Shown here: piece after piece, positions 17,157 to 26,757 of the stretch
Position numbering within the stretch: position 1 is the stretch's first letter
Layout: every line of letters starts with the position of its first letter
Origin: Bradyrhizobium sp. WSM1743
GTDB lineage: Bacteria; Pseudomonadota; Alphaproteobacteria; Rhizobiales; Xanthobacteraceae
Length of the DNA stretch: 64,000 bases
Reading direction: 5' to 3'
Assembly: GCF_000473065.1 (NCBI RefSeq)
Contig: NZ_KI421494.1
Coordinates: forward strand, 154,697-218,696
Position numbers and translations under genes: made by a program
Notes under the pieces: model-generated
Told to the model about the DNA's origin: nothing
Seen by the model: only the letters and a program-made list of their open reading frames with translations
Databases searched by the model: none

Positions 17157-17971
17157 CGTTGCTACGGCCAGAGAGCGCCCGAGTCGTGGTCGGCGTCACT
17201 TCGAACCGTCTTCTGGTCGATGGTGTGCATCGCGACTGGTTGCGGCGCAAGTACTTGCAGGCACTCCATCGTCATGCGGGAGTGGCTTGCGTCATATTGC
17301 CGACGGTCGACGCCGAAGATGCGAGGGAGGAGGTCGCCCCGGCGATCATCCGCCGGCTCGACGGCTTGGTGTTGACAGGTGATGAATCGAACATCGACCC
17401 CGCCGTCCTGAGAGCGCCTGCGTCCTTGACGCAGGCTGATCGGCAGGACATTGAGGTTGGGATCCTTGACCGTCCGCGGGACAGGCTCTCTGCCGTAGCC
17501 ATAGAGAGCGCCATCGCGCTCGGAATGCCTATTCTGGGCATCTGCCGTGGGCTTCAGGAACTCAACGTCTATTTCGGCGGCACGCTCCGCTCATCGCTTG
17601 CGGAGTGGAGGCCGGAAAGTGGCGCGATGCATGCCGAGAAGCCAGATCGTCCAAGAGACCGTCAGTACGACGCCGCGCACAGCGTCAGGATATGTTCCCA
17701 TGGCGCGCTTTTTCCAATCGCGCGGACGATCGAAGCGCAAGTCAACTCGCTGCACAATCAAGGCATCGAGGCGCTTGCCCCGGCGCTGAGGCGGGAGGCG
17801 TGGGCGCCTGACGGCTTGGTCGAGGCGGCTTCGGTCATTGGCGCCCCGACCCTCCAAATCGGTGTGCAATGGCACCCCGAATGGCACGTCTCAACCGATC
17901 TCCTCAGCAAGCAACTGTTCAAGGCATTTGGAGAGGCGTGTGTTGGGTACTACCGAACTCAGAAGAACTAG
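17153..17971 (+). CDS. PuuD-like class I glutamine amidotransferase / gamma-glutamyl hydrolase
   Basis: A 272-residue peptidase C26 family protein. The nucleophile is the Cys in ILGICRGLQELNVYFGG (about residue 130). The His and Glu of the triad are in GVQWHPEWH (about residue 240), and VNSLHNQGIEALAP is the usual substrate-pocket segment. Relatives hydrolyse gamma-glutamyl bonds, as PuuD does in putrescine breakdown. In the rtx operon, together with the PuuA-like glutamine synthetase homologue downstream, it may remove a gamma-glutamyl group from a rhizobitoxine intermediate. It starts with GTG inside the last codons of rtxC, so translation is coupled. It probably corresponds to one of the genes named rtxD to rtxG in B. 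elkanii, but I am not certain which letter belongs to it. Confidence 0.8.
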   Translation: MTLLRPESARVVVGVTSNRLLVDGVHRDWLRRKYLQALHRHAGVACVILPTVDAEDAREEVAPAIIRRLDGLVLTGDESNIDPAVLRAPASLTQADRQDIEVGILDRPRDRLSAVAIESAIALGMPILGICRGLQELNVYFGGTLRSSLAEWRPESGAMHAEKPDRPRDRQYDAAHSVRICSHGALFPIARTIEAQVNSLHNQGIEALAPALRREAWAPDGLVEAASVIGAPTLQIGVQWHPEWHVSTDLLSKQLFKAFGEACVGYYRTQKN

Positions 17972-17980
17972 AGGCCGGTT

Positions 17981-19003
17981 GTGACATTTCAAACGAAACG
18001 TGGTCCGTGCACGTCGAAAGGACAGTCCCTCGGAGCAGATGCACGCGTCCGGTCCTGCGAGGGCCGGGCGCCGCCTCGCGGGCACAGGAAGACTGGGCGA
18101 TTGGCGAATAGCTTCGCTCTGGGAGTTCTATTTGTGGCGCTTTATGTCGTCGTGAGCGCGGCAGGCGAGGTTTATGCGGCGTCGTATTTTCAGCAAGCGG
18201 ATGTGTTCGTCGCGCTCCTGCTGTCCTTCGCTGTGGTTTGTCTGATGTTCAATCTCCTGGCTCGTCACGAGGGAGGCGGGGCAACGGTGGCGAAATCGTC
18301 GCTCCTGGTCTTCGTCGCGCTCAATGTCGTGACAGCGATCAACTGGATCGGCCTATTTATCGGACTGAAATACGCTGAACCTGCGATCGTCGTCGCCTTC
18401 ATGGTGGCGCTGGGGCCCACCGCAACAGTGTGGTTAAACGCACTGATCAGGCGCCAGGGTGCCCCTCCGGCATCCGATATTTCCGTGAGCGTTACGATCG
18501 CAACGATCGGGAGCTACATGATTTGGATCTCGGCCAGCGGCAACGCAGGCGTGGAGTGGGGGGCACGATCGTGCTTTGGCATCATCTTGGCGATCGTGGC
18601 CGGCCTATCGCTGGCCCTTACAAATATACTTGTCAAACTGCTGTTCGACCGTGGGTTTTCTGGCCGGAAAGTCCTGGCGCATCGCTTTTATGGAACGATT
18701 CTCTTGCTGCTGGGACTGGTCGACCATTCATCTATCGTGCCTGAGATCTCGCAGCATTGGTTTGCGATCGCGGCAATTGGGCTATCGACGATCATTGTTC
18801 CTTTGCTCTTGATCCAGCAGGGCATTCGCCGGGTAGAGCCCTTCACCGTCAACATGGTGCTGTCCACTGCCCCTATCATCACCTTCCTGTTCCAGTACTT
18901 CGATTCTCGCATCGTGCCTTCGTTACATACGTTCATAGGAAATGCTCTCATTACGGCTGTCGCTGTCGGCAACATCTACTTGCAGTATCGGAGATCCGCA
19001 TGA
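17981..19003 (+). CDS. EamA/DMT-family transporter
   Basis: Up to 340 residues with about ten hydrophobic segments, the first being FALGVLFVALYVVVSAAGEV. The two-fold repeat of the drug/metabolite transporter (EamA) family is visible: two halves of five helices, the second starting near VLAHRFYGTILLLLGLVD, with LSTAPIITFLFQYFDSR near the end. The first 40 residues from the GTG start are hydrophilic, so a start further in is possible. As the only transporter in the rtx operon, it is the best candidate exporter of rhizobitoxine or uptake route of a precursor. Its stop overlaps the start of the ATP-grasp gene (ATGA). Confidence 0.8.
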   Translation: MTFQTKRGPCTSKGQSLGADARVRSCEGRAPPRGHRKTGRLANSFALGVLFVALYVVVSAAGEVYAASYFQQADVFVALLLSFAVVCLMFNLLARHEGGGATVAKSSLLVFVALNVVTAINWIGLFIGLKYAEPAIVVAFMVALGPTATVWLNALIRRQGAPPASDISVSVTIATIGSYMIWISASGNAGVEWGARSCFGIILAIVAGLSLALTNILVKLLFDRGFSGRKVLAHRFYGTILLLLGLVDHSSIVPEISQHWFAIAAIGLSTIIVPLLLIQQGIRRVEPFTVNMVLSTAPIITFLFQYFDSRIVPSLHTFIGNALITAVAVGNIYLQYRRSA

Positions 19004-20286
19004 AAGAACGGAATTGTGTAATCGTAGACGCATACTCTACCGGCCGATACCTACCGGAAGAATTCAAGCGCTATGGAATTGGAACTGTGCATGTGATGTC
19101 GGCTGCACAGATTCCGCCGATATTCCAATCGCATTTCAATGCGGATCTGTATGATGAAGTCATTCGCCCCAGCGAGCGCATGGGATATGACGACATCGTT
19201 GATTATCATCTTCAGGCTCTCCATGGCCGGGAATTGGAGTTCGTTATCGCGGGCTGCGAGACCGGAGTTGAACTCGCCGATTCTTTGTCGGAGCGGCTGG
19301 GCTTACCATCAAATGGGACCGCACTATCCGCTGCTCGGCGTGACAAAGCGCGATTGTCTTGCGCGCTGAGCTCTGCAGGCGTGCGATCGATCAGACAAGT
19401 CGTGTCCGACAGTCCTGCAGAGATCGCGAGGTGGAAGCGTGAAGCGAAATTCGATCAGATCGTGATCAAGCCGCTAAACAGTACGGGTACCGAGGATGTA
19501 TTCTTTTGCTCGACAGATGCTGATATTCAGCGGGCTCTGAGCGCAATTGTCGGGAAGACGAACCGTGTCGGAGCGTTGAATCGCTTTGCCCTTGGCCAAG
19601 AAAAAATAAACGGCCAGCAATATACCGTAAATGCCGTCTCGATCGACGGGGAAGCCTTCGTTACGGAGGCCTGGACCTATGACACGGTTCCGATTGAGAG
19701 GGCATCATCGGTCTGCTCACTTGAGAGATTGTTGGAGGGCAGCGAACCAATCGTTCAGGAACTGTCCGACTACTTGATGCGTGCGTTGCAGGCACTACAG
19801 ATCGTCGACGGACCGGCTCATGCTGAGATCATCGTCGATCATCGGGGACCGGTTCTGGTGGACTTCGGAGCAAGGCTTCAAGGGACCATGTCGGCAAAAG
19901 CACGAACGATGGCGTTGGGGCACAACCATATGAGCCTGACGGCCTGGCGCTACGCAGATCCCAAGGGCTTTGGTGAATATATGCGGTTGCGCGGGCCCTA
20001 CAAGCGGCAGGCTCACGCACTTTGCGTCTCGCTGATCTCAGATATGGGCGGTGTCGTTGCCGGTTATCCGGGACTCGAAGAAATCCGCAAGCTCCCGAGC
20101 TTCGCGGATGCCATTGCATTCGTTCCGATTGGTCAAGAGCTAGTTCCCACGATTGACTTGGCGTCGACACCAGGCATCGTTTATCTCGTGAATAGCGACT
20201 TGACTCAGCTTGAGAATGACTATCGCAAGTTGCGAGCGATGCGGATGGACCAGGTGTTCGATTTGGTGATGCAGGATCGCGACTAA
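19000..20286 (+). CDS. ATP-grasp ligase
   Basis: A 428-residue ATP-grasp enzyme. The N-terminal 110 residues form a pre-ATP-grasp fold (CVIVDAYSTGRYLPEEF). The ATP-binding region follows at about 110-300, with LSCALSSAGVRSIRQ, QIVIKPLNSTGTEDVFF and the metal-binding segment GPVLVDFGARLQGTMS. Such enzymes join a carboxylate to an amine with ATP hydrolysis and make dipeptides or modified amino acids. Its partner could be rhizobitoxine itself or an intermediate. The start overlaps the transporter stop, and its TAA shares a base with the next ATG (TAATG), so it is a translationally coupled operon member. The exact substrate is unknown. Confidence 0.8.
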   Translation: MKERNCVIVDAYSTGRYLPEEFKRYGIGTVHVMSAAQIPPIFQSHFNADLYDEVIRPSERMGYDDIVDYHLQALHGRELEFVIAGCETGVELADSLSERLGLPSNGTALSAARRDKARLSCALSSAGVRSIRQVVSDSPAEIARWKREAKFDQIVIKPLNSTGTEDVFFCSTDADIQRALSAIVGKTNRVGALNRFALGQEKINGQQYTVNAVSIDGEAFVTEAWTYDTVPIERASSVCSLERLLEGSEPIVQELSDYLMRALQALQIVDGPAHAEIIVDHRGPVLVDFGARLQGTMSAKARTMALGHNHMSLTAWRYADPKGFGEYMRLRGPYKRQAHALCVSLISDMGGVVAGYPGLEEIRKLPSFADAIAFVPIGQELVPTIDLASTPGIVYLVNSDLTQLENDYRKLRAMRMDQVFDLVMQDRD

Positions 20287-21623
20287 TGCCAACTGATCCC
20301 AGGTTAACCGGAGCGAATCGAGCCCGCGCGGCAATGGTCGGCGTAAGCGACTTCGATGGCGTTCTGCGAGGCAAACACGTCTTGGGTGATGATCTCTCGG
20401 ACAGAGATAAAGTTATCAAGTTCTCTGAAGCGGTGCTGGCGTGGGATTGCATGGACCGCGTCATTCCGGCCAGTTTCACGCAAAAGCCGCTATCAGCGTT
20501 CGGAGATGCTGACCTGCGTATTCTGTCGGGCTCCGGCCGTTCGGTGTCTCATCTCGGCGACCAATATCTCTACCTCGCGGAGTTCGCGGGCGCACATGAG
20601 AACATCTGCCCGCGCGGTGTCTTGCGTAAGGTCCTGCGAAGAGCTGCTGACCACGGATACGACTGCACTGCCGGGTTCGAGTTTGAGTTTATGCTGTTCA
20701 AGGAGAACGCAGACACGATTGAAGAAAAGCCGTTCGGCGAATGGGCTCCCTTAACGCGCGGCCCGTTCGGCTACTCGATTGCGCGCTCTGTCGCGCAACA
20801 TGAGCTGTTCGATGAGATCTTGGCGCTTTGTGAGAAGGCTAGAATACCTCTCAGCGGACTACACTTTGAAACGGGACCTGGCGTGGTCGAAGCGTCACTT
20901 CGTCATTGTGATGCGCTGGAATCTGCCGATCGGGCAACCATATTCAAGTCAATGATAAAAGCCTGGGCGCAAACGCGTGGCATGATGGCTACATTCATGG
21001 CCAAGGTTTCCGAGAAATGGCCCGGCCAGTCCGGCCATATTCACATCTCGATGTCCTCGGATAGTCAGAATGCGTTTTACGACGGTGATGCGTTCGCCAA
21101 CGTCTCGGAGCTTATGAAGCAATTCATCGCCGGACAACTAGAATACATGAATGAGTTCTGTGTACTCGCTGCGCCGAACTTCAACAGCTACAAGAGATTG
21201 GTGCCTGGCTCCTGGGCACCAATCTGTCCAAGCTGGGGAGTTGACAACCGCTCCTGCGCGGTTCGCGCCATTCCGGGAGAGCCATCTGCCCATCGTCTGG
21301 AGTATAGGCTGCCTGGCGCAGACGTGAACCCATATCTCGCGCTCGCATGTGCGATTGGTTCGGGAATATTGGGCGTCGAGACAGGTCCGGCACTACCCGA
21401 TTCGAGCGTCGGTGATGCAAGCGTGGAAATGTGTCGTTCGTCCGCGTCGCTGCCTCAAAGCTTATCGGAGGCAACATCTCGGTTTGCACGGTCTGCAGCG
21501 GCCAGTGATGTCTTCGGAGAAAGCTTTGTTGGAGCGTTTTCTTGCTCGCGCCGTTGGGAGTGGGAAGCCGTTCAACATCGGGTCACCGACTTTGAACGTC
21601 AAAGATACTTCGAGATCATTTAG
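20286..21623 (+). CDS. Glutamine-synthetase-like gamma-glutamyl ligase
   Basis: A 445-residue member of the glutamine synthetase family of the PuuA/GlnT kind, not a housekeeping GlnA. The N-terminal beta-grasp part includes GVSDFDGVLRGKHVLGDDLS. The catalytic part contains GFEFEFMLFKENAD and GLHFETGPGVVE for metal binding, SGHIHISMS, NSYKRLVPGSWAPIC and a closing GADVNPYLALAC. PuuA joins glutamate to an amine. Here it may attach a gamma-glutamyl group to serinol, homoserine or rhizobitoxine, which the PuuD-like enzyme upstream would later remove. It is the last gene of the rtx operon. The start is shared with the preceding stop codon. Confidence 0.82.
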   Translation: MPTDPRLTGANRARAAMVGVSDFDGVLRGKHVLGDDLSDRDKVIKFSEAVLAWDCMDRVIPASFTQKPLSAFGDADLRILSGSGRSVSHLGDQYLYLAEFAGAHENICPRGVLRKVLRRAADHGYDCTAGFEFEFMLFKENADTIEEKPFGEWAPLTRGPFGYSIARSVAQHELFDEILALCEKARIPLSGLHFETGPGVVEASLRHCDALESADRATIFKSMIKAWAQTRGMMATFMAKVSEKWPGQSGHIHISMSSDSQNAFYDGDAFANVSELMKQFIAGQLEYMNEFCVLAAPNFNSYKRLVPGSWAPICPSWGVDNRSCAVRAIPGEPSAHRLEYRLPGADVNPYLALACAIGSGILGVETGPALPDSSVGDASVEMCRSSASLPQSLSEATSRFARSAAASDVFGESFVGAFSCSRRWEWEAVQHRVTDFERQRYFEII

Positions 21624-23552
21624 CTTGAGCTCTTCGACAGTTCTGAACCTCATTACTCTGGCCGGTGCCGGCGGGGCTACTGCGGCTGTCTGCGCCGCTG
21701 ATGTTGGACTTCATACAGAACAAATGTGCTTACTCGTTAAGTGATGACCTTGGGACGCTGAGGAGGTCTGCTGTTAGCTGCTCTGCGGTGGCAACCGCGA
21801 TTGCGTTTGCGACGCTAGGTAATTCTAGCAACGAACAACACCATTTCCATTCGCATCAATGAAGACGTGCTCGGCTCTTTCAAGAGGGAAGGCAAAGTCG
21901 ATTATGCTCAGAGGCGAGCCGAAGAGGCCCGTGATGCGCGACGCTGTAGCCAAGCCGCGGAGCCACGCAGGACGCGAGGCGCAGCATCAATGGGGGCTGC
22001 GCGACCAGACGATGGCTTAGCCGCCGCCGGCTACGACGAGGCTGGCGTAGATCGGTGCTGACTAGTACGCGCTTCGCGCGGCGCACGTGAATTTATGGTC
22101 GTCCGCCCAGTTTGAGATGGCGGCCAGCGAAGTATGCCGATCGGCTCCTTGAGCTTGGGTGTACGCCCGGACTTTAGTGCGGCTACGCCAGTTCCGCAGT
22201 GACATAATGACGTAACTGTCCCTAGGCTGGGGAGGAAGATGTGCTGCCTACAGCAGCGGTGCAGATCGCAAGCTGAGTCTGAGTAGTTGCCTAATACTGA
22301 TGAAGTGCGTCAAGTCATTGCGGACAGAGGCAGGTGCTTGGGTTACGGCACGTCGACCGGGGGCATGGATGCCGTCGGACGTGGCACGAAACCATTGTGG
22401 TGCTGGTCACGTGCCGCCAACATGATCGTAAAAGCCGCGAGGAGCATTAGGAAAACGCGCATGCGAAGGATTACTCGAAACGATATATCGCAATTATGAA
22501 ACGGCTCATATCCCGTGCCTTGGAGGAGGGGCGGCTCGTACGGGGCATCCCGCGCACGCAGCCTATTGGCCAGCAAACACCTCACAAGTTTTGATACTCG
22601 TTCGTTCTCGCCTGTAGCCGCCGAACAACGGGGCGATTGCGCTCAAAAAATGCATTTTCCTTTGCATGCCGCAGGAATAGTGCAGCGAATTTGAGTAGTA
22701 ATCCGGTGATTGGCTACTCACCGCGAAGGCAGCCACCCACTCGTGCTGCTTCCGGGCGCCATGAAGGACGGTTCATGCGCAATCATGACATTGTGTCCGG
22801 CAGCCTGTTGGCGCTGACCGCCGCTGGGCTTGCGCTGCTTTGCTCTAGCCTGCTCGCATTTGCTTTCATTTAGATCCCGCGGTCGACCTTCGCTAGGATC
22901 CCTGCGAGACCTCACGCAAGACGGTACGCAGCCGGACAGGGGCGCTGGTATGGTTTTCTACGTATGGAAGCCTGGCGGTTGCAGATGATCTGCTCAGGCA
23001 TCCGTAGGGATTAGCTTCCTCCGATCCCTTCATTTTCGCATGTAGTGCCCGTCTTTCTGAACGGCCGACCCGATCTCGTGGCTGGGCTTCGTGCAGTTGC
23101 CCACTAGCAACGTAAGTCCTCGCCATCGAACGATAGAGTTAGTCTTATGGTTGCGCTCGCATCACGCATTTTTTGCGTGGGTTGGGCAGCATTTTGCGCC
23201 AGGTCAACTTCGGCGCTACAACAATCGATTCTCGAACAATCAGGCACAGGAGTGCTGGAGCGTCACCTCGCAAATCCCCGACGTGCACAGCCTTTCGGTG
23301 AGGCGGCCCTCTCAAGGGCAAGCAGGTATGAATGTGCTTCACGGGTAATCCCCTCTACCGGCCCTCATTATTTACCTCGTCACCTGCAGCGCAATGCCTG
23401 GCCTGTAAAACCCCTGATGCCATCAAGACCCGGCTTTGGGGACAACGTTGCTGAAAACGATGCAGGGGGGCGGCTCGCGGCAGCTCTTGACCATCTTCTG
23501 CTATCGCGGCAACGAGAACGATCAAACCAGATGATATGACGAGAGCGGGGTG
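21624..23552. other. About 1.9 kb gene-poor spacer
   Basis: No convincing gene. Two tiny frames deserve a mention. On the minus strand at 22462-22343 a 39-residue peptide begins MRVFLMLLAAFTIMLAARDQ, like a signal peptide. On the plus strand at 22775-22873 a 32-residue hydrophobic peptide reads SGSLLALTAAGLALLC. Near 23220-23240 ACAATCGATT resembles the centre of a nod box, but the spacing to CAATC is off by two. All three are weak. Confidence 0.35.
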
Positions 23553-24074
23553 ATGGCTGTGACGGAACAATCCCAAGCATCGGAGTTTCCGCCGGTCCTG
23601 CAGAGACCGTCAAAAGGCTTTCGGTGGATCTTTGGTCTTCTAGCCGTATTGCTCGTTCTTTGCACCGGAGGAGCCTATTTTTTGACGAGAATCGAAACGT
23701 TTGCCGAGGCGGCGCCGGCGCATGAAGTCGTGCCGCCCACGCTTGGCTTGTCAACTGAGGATAGGGACGCGCTTTTAGGGATCCAATCGAGGCAGCAGAA
23801 GACAGCCGATGAAATTGTCGAGCTCAATCGCAACGTCGGTGCGCAGCAAGCCGAGCTAAAGCGGATCTTGGATCAGATCGCAACCCTGACCCAAAGAATC
23901 GAGGAGCTGCAGAATGCGGCGCCTGTTGCTTCTCCTGCTCCTGCTGCTTCCTCGCCGCCCGTGCGCACCACATCCAAGCCGGCCAAGAGAGACGTCCGTC
24001 CCTCGAAACCACAAGGTCCGGTTTCTGTCGGAGGCGCGCCGCTGACTGCGGAGCCGAGCACGGAACAGCGCTGA
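23553..24074 (+). CDS. Single-pass membrane coiled-coil protein, unknown function
   Basis: About 173 residues. A cytoplasmic start of 25 residues is followed by one membrane helix (WIFGLLAVLLVLCTGGAYFL). A coiled coil at about 75-125 follows (QSRQQKTADEIVELNRNVGA, ELKRILDQIATLTQRIEELQ). The C-terminus is rich in Pro, Ala and Ser and ends with basic residues. Such proteins are frequent in Bradyrhizobium without known function. A remnant of a second copy, with the same order (coiled coil ending LQN, then a Pro/Ala tail with PKRAV), lies at 41650-42018. It runs toward the pabA gene, which is on the opposite strand. Confidence 0.6.
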   Translation: MAVTEQSQASEFPPVLQRPSKGFRWIFGLLAVLLVLCTGGAYFLTRIETFAEAAPAHEVVPPTLGLSTEDRDALLGIQSRQQKTADEIVELNRNVGAQQAELKRILDQIATLTQRIEELQNAAPVASPAPAASSPPVRTTSKPAKRDVRPSKPQGPVSVGGAPLTAEPSTEQR

Positions 24075-24162
24075 TTACCACAAAATGCCTGCCACATGAC
24101 GCTGCGCCTTCCAACCACGTCAGAAACCAACGGTTCACCATCTTGATCGGCAGGCGAGCCTC

Positions 24163-24759
24163 TCATTGCTCCGCGTGATTTCGAAAATCCTCTATCAATC
24201 GCAAGAAGTTCATAAGCAGGACGTGCCCCTGTGAGGTAAGTATCGACTCGGGATGGAACTGGACCCCATAAGTGGGATAATAGCCGTGCGTGAGGGCCAT
24301 GATCTCGCCTTCCTCCGAACGCGCCGTCACGATGAGGTTCTGCGCACATGACTGATCAAGCTCGACGATAAGAGAATGGTAGCGTCCGACGTCAAGCGGG
24401 GTTGGCAGCCCCTTGAATAACCCTCGGCCGTCATGCGCAATGTATGAGCGCCGACCGTGCATGGGCCGATGCGCACGCGCCACCCGTCCTCCGAAAACGC
24501 TCCCAATACACTGATGTCCAAGGCAGATGCCGAGAATTGGTACGCGTCCTGAAAGTTCGCGAACCACTGTTGTCGATATTCCTGCCTCATTTGGGGTGCA
24601 GGGGCCGGGCGATATGACCACCGCGCGCGGGTTGAGACCAACGAGCTCGCTGATGCTGATAGCGTCGTTTCGGATCACTTCCGTTGCTTCACTGAGCTTG
24701 TGGAAATAGCGGGCAATGTTGAACACGAAGGAATCGTAATTATCGATGATGACAATCAA
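24163..24759 (-). CDS. pabA: Para-aminobenzoate/anthranilate synthase glutamine amidotransferase subunit
   Basis: A 198-residue class I amidotransferase that supplies ammonia from glutamine to the chorismate-binding partner. Motifs: VVISPGPCTPNEAGIST, the nucleophile Cys in ILGICLGHQCIGSVFGG (about residue 78), and the His/Glu pair in YGVQFHPESILT (about residue 170). The start is a TTG overlapping the TGA of pabB, so the two are translationally coupled. Because the partner carries a PabB signature, the product is most likely 4-amino-4-deoxychorismate for folate rather than anthranilate for tryptophan; PabA and TrpG cannot be told apart by sequence alone. Confidence 0.85.
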   Translation of the reverse strand: MIVIIDNYDSFVFNIARYFHKLSEATEVIRNDAISISELVGLNPRAVVISPGPCTPNEAGISTTVVRELSGRVPILGICLGHQCIGSVFGGRVARAHRPMHGRRSYIAHDGRGLFKGLPTPLDVGRYHSLIVELDQSCAQNLIVTARSEEGEIMALTHGYYPTYGVQFHPESILTSQGHVLLMNFLRLIEDFRNHAEQ

Positions 24760-26165
24760 AATGCACCAGCTGGTTCAGAACCAAATGCGTGAAAGATTCG
24801 CTCTGCCTTGGCGAGCGTTTCCTCATATTCGGCCTCGGGCTCCGACAGGGCGGTTATACCGCTGCCCGCATGAAACACAGCCAGGTCGCCGTCGATCGTG
24901 ACCGTGCGGATCGCAATACTTGTGTCCATGTGCCCGTTGAAGCCGATGAAGCCGATCGCCCCACAATAGACCTCTCGCGCTATGCGCTCGATTTCTGTAA
25001 TAATTTCCATCGACCGCAGCTTTGGCGCTCCCGTAATGGAGCCGCCGGGAAAGCAAGCACGGAGCAGGCTAACGGCGTCTTCGTCTCCGGCAAGTTTCCC
25101 CGTAACGATCGACACGAGATGGTGCACTGAGGCATAGGACTCGAGATTGCACAGGGCCGGAACCTCGACCGAATGCGCGGTGCAAACGCGTGACAGATCG
25201 TTGCGCAAAAGGTCGACAATCATCGTGTTCTCGGCATGATCCTTTTCGGAAGCGAGGAGAACAGCCGCACGGCGGTGGTCTTCCTTGAAATCAGGAGAAC
25301 GCGCGATCGTGCCCTTGATTGGTCGTGTCTCGACTTGTCGCCCCTCAAGCTTCAGGAATCGTTCCGGCGAACTTGATGCGATGGTCAGCTTTCCCCATCG
25401 CAGCAGGGCCGCAAAAGGCGCCGGATTCAATGATCGTAGCTGGCAATAGAAGGCGAGTGGATCAAACGAGGTCGGCAGGCGGATGCTGAAACGCTGCGCA
25501 ATATTCGTCTGGAACACGTCCCCCGCCAGGATCAAGTCGATCACGCGTTGTACCGCCGCAATGTAGTCCTCGCGGCTGAAGTTCGAGCGCCATGCGCCCG
25601 CTTTGCTGGGACACCCCTTCTGTGGCGCCCTTGGACCGGCCAGCAATGCTGCAAACTCGTCGGCTCGACGACGCGCTCGTTCGCTCCGTCGCACGCGATC
25701 CTGCTCCGGCCATCCGGTCGAGACGATCCAGCATTTGTTGTCCCGGTGGTCGAAGCTGATGACCACATCATAGAAGTGCAGGATAGATTGGGGCAAACCC
25801 AGACCGGCAATTGCCGGCGCAGACAATCGCTCCAATGTCCTGTTCATGTCGTAGGCAATGTAGCCTGCCGCTCCTCCCTGGAACGGCGGGAGATCGGGAC
25901 GATGCTCTTGCGGGTACTTCGCGAGTAGCGTGCGAAGGACCTTCCATGGATCGGCCTCGAGAGTCAGCCCGCTCCAACTGACTTGGCCGTTCGCGACCCT
26001 ATAGGTGCTGAACGGGTCGCACGTTAGATATGAGTAGCGCCCAAGCAGCTCGTGCCTTGCTACGCTATCGAGAAATGTGACATGCGATCGATGCCCAAGA
26101 CGTCGCATCGCTGTGACAGGTTCAACCCACTGCAACTCGCGAACATACATCGGGTTATCGGTCAC
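24756..26165 (-). CDS. pabB: Aminodeoxychorismate synthase component I
   Basis: A 469-residue chorismate-utilising enzyme. The N-terminal domain (about 1-190) contains ELLGRYSYLTCDPFSTYR. The catalytic domain contains ILAGDVFQTNIAQRF, IASSSPERFLKLEG, ETRPIKGTIARS, EKDHAENTMIVDLLRND and FPGGSITGAPKLRSMEII. The PIKGT sequence is the PabB type; anthranilate synthase has PIAGT at this place. The product feeds p-aminobenzoate and folate synthesis. The gene is followed by pabA with an overlap and preceded by the Dabb gene after 140 bases. It is part of a vitamin cluster together with bio and pan genes. No 4-amino-4-deoxychorismate lyase (pabC) is visible. Confidence 0.88.
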   Translation of the reverse strand: MTDNPMYVRELQWVEPVTAMRRLGHRSHVTFLDSVARHELLGRYSYLTCDPFSTYRVANGQVSWSGLTLEADPWKVLRTLLAKYPQEHRPDLPPFQGGAAGYIAYDMNRTLERLSAPAIAGLGLPQSILHFYDVVISFDHRDNKCWIVSTGWPEQDRVRRSERARRRADEFAALLAGPRAPQKGCPSKAGAWRSNFSREDYIAAVQRVIDLILAGDVFQTNIAQRFSIRLPTSFDPLAFYCQLRSLNPAPFAALLRWGKLTIASSSPERFLKLEGRQVETRPIKGTIARSPDFKEDHRRAAVLLASEKDHAENTMIVDLLRNDLSRVCTAHSVEVPALCNLESYASVHHLVSIVTGKLAGDEDAVSLLRACFPGGSITGAPKLRSMEIITEIERIAREVYCGAIGFIGFNGHMDTSIAIRTVTIDGDLAVFHAGSGITALSEPEAEYEETLAKAERIFHAFGSEPAGAF

Positions 26166-26304
26166 CTGCGGCTGACGTCGTGAAAGTGCCGTTCCATCTG
26201 TTGCCCCACCCGATGAGAACGACGCTTGTCTGCGATCGGCCGAAACTTGAGGCCCATTGTCAAGTTAACCCGGCGGCGGACGTTGTACTGCGACGGCACC
26301 TGGA

Positions 26305-26622
26305 TCATCCTGCCGTGGAGGCGAAAGCGGTATCTATTGATGCATCGTAGTCGGCCGCGAACCGCAGCTCGCGGAGCGGTCGGACCCGTTTAATCGACTG
26401 CTGGTAGAGATCGTGCGCCTTGTACGCTGCGAGCTCCGCCTCGCTGTCGAACTCACCATAGACCACGATGTCGATATCGTTGCCGAGCTGATCGGTCTTG
26501 CGGTTGCGGGCAACCTCAAGCCGGCGCGCATGTGGTATCGTGGTGAGAAGCGAAAGACCTTCGATGATATGGTCGATATGCGCCTCGTCCTTGGCGCTGA
26601 AGAAGACGATGTGACGAATCAT
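26305..26622 (-). CDS. Dabb-family (stress-responsive alpha/beta barrel) protein
   Basis: A 105-residue protein of the dimeric alpha/beta barrel type: MIRHIVFFSAKDEAHIDHII, then NDIDIVVYGEFDSEAELAAY and KAHDLYQQSIKRVRPL. The order of a starting RHIVFF strand, a helix, a central strand with a D/E-rich helix, and H-x-x-Y-Q-x-x-I-K-x-V-R-P is the Dabb signature. Members range from stress proteins to small cyclases or detoxification enzymes. It lies between bioR and pabB on the same strand. The substrate is unknown. Confidence 0.75.
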   Translation of the reverse strand: MIRHIVFFSAKDEAHIDHIIEGLSLLTTIPHARRLEVARNRKTDQLGNDIDIVVYGEFDSEAELAAYKAHDLYQQSIKRVRPLRELRFAADYDASIDTAFASTAG

Positions 26623-26757
26623 AGCTGTCCGTGGAGATGTCGCTAGCGGATGCGATAACTATCTGGGAATAGAGCCCGTTGCAATGAGGCTAGTCGCTTG
26701 CAGCATGATCCTCGCTTGCGATCCTCGGCGATCCGCAATCGAGCTTGCCAGATTTGC

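Noticed and set aside
23212..23242. nod-box-like core ACAATCGATT upstream of the membrane coiled-coil gene
   Set aside because: Only the central ten bases fit; the distance to the next CAATC is wrong and the upstream half of a nod box is absent.
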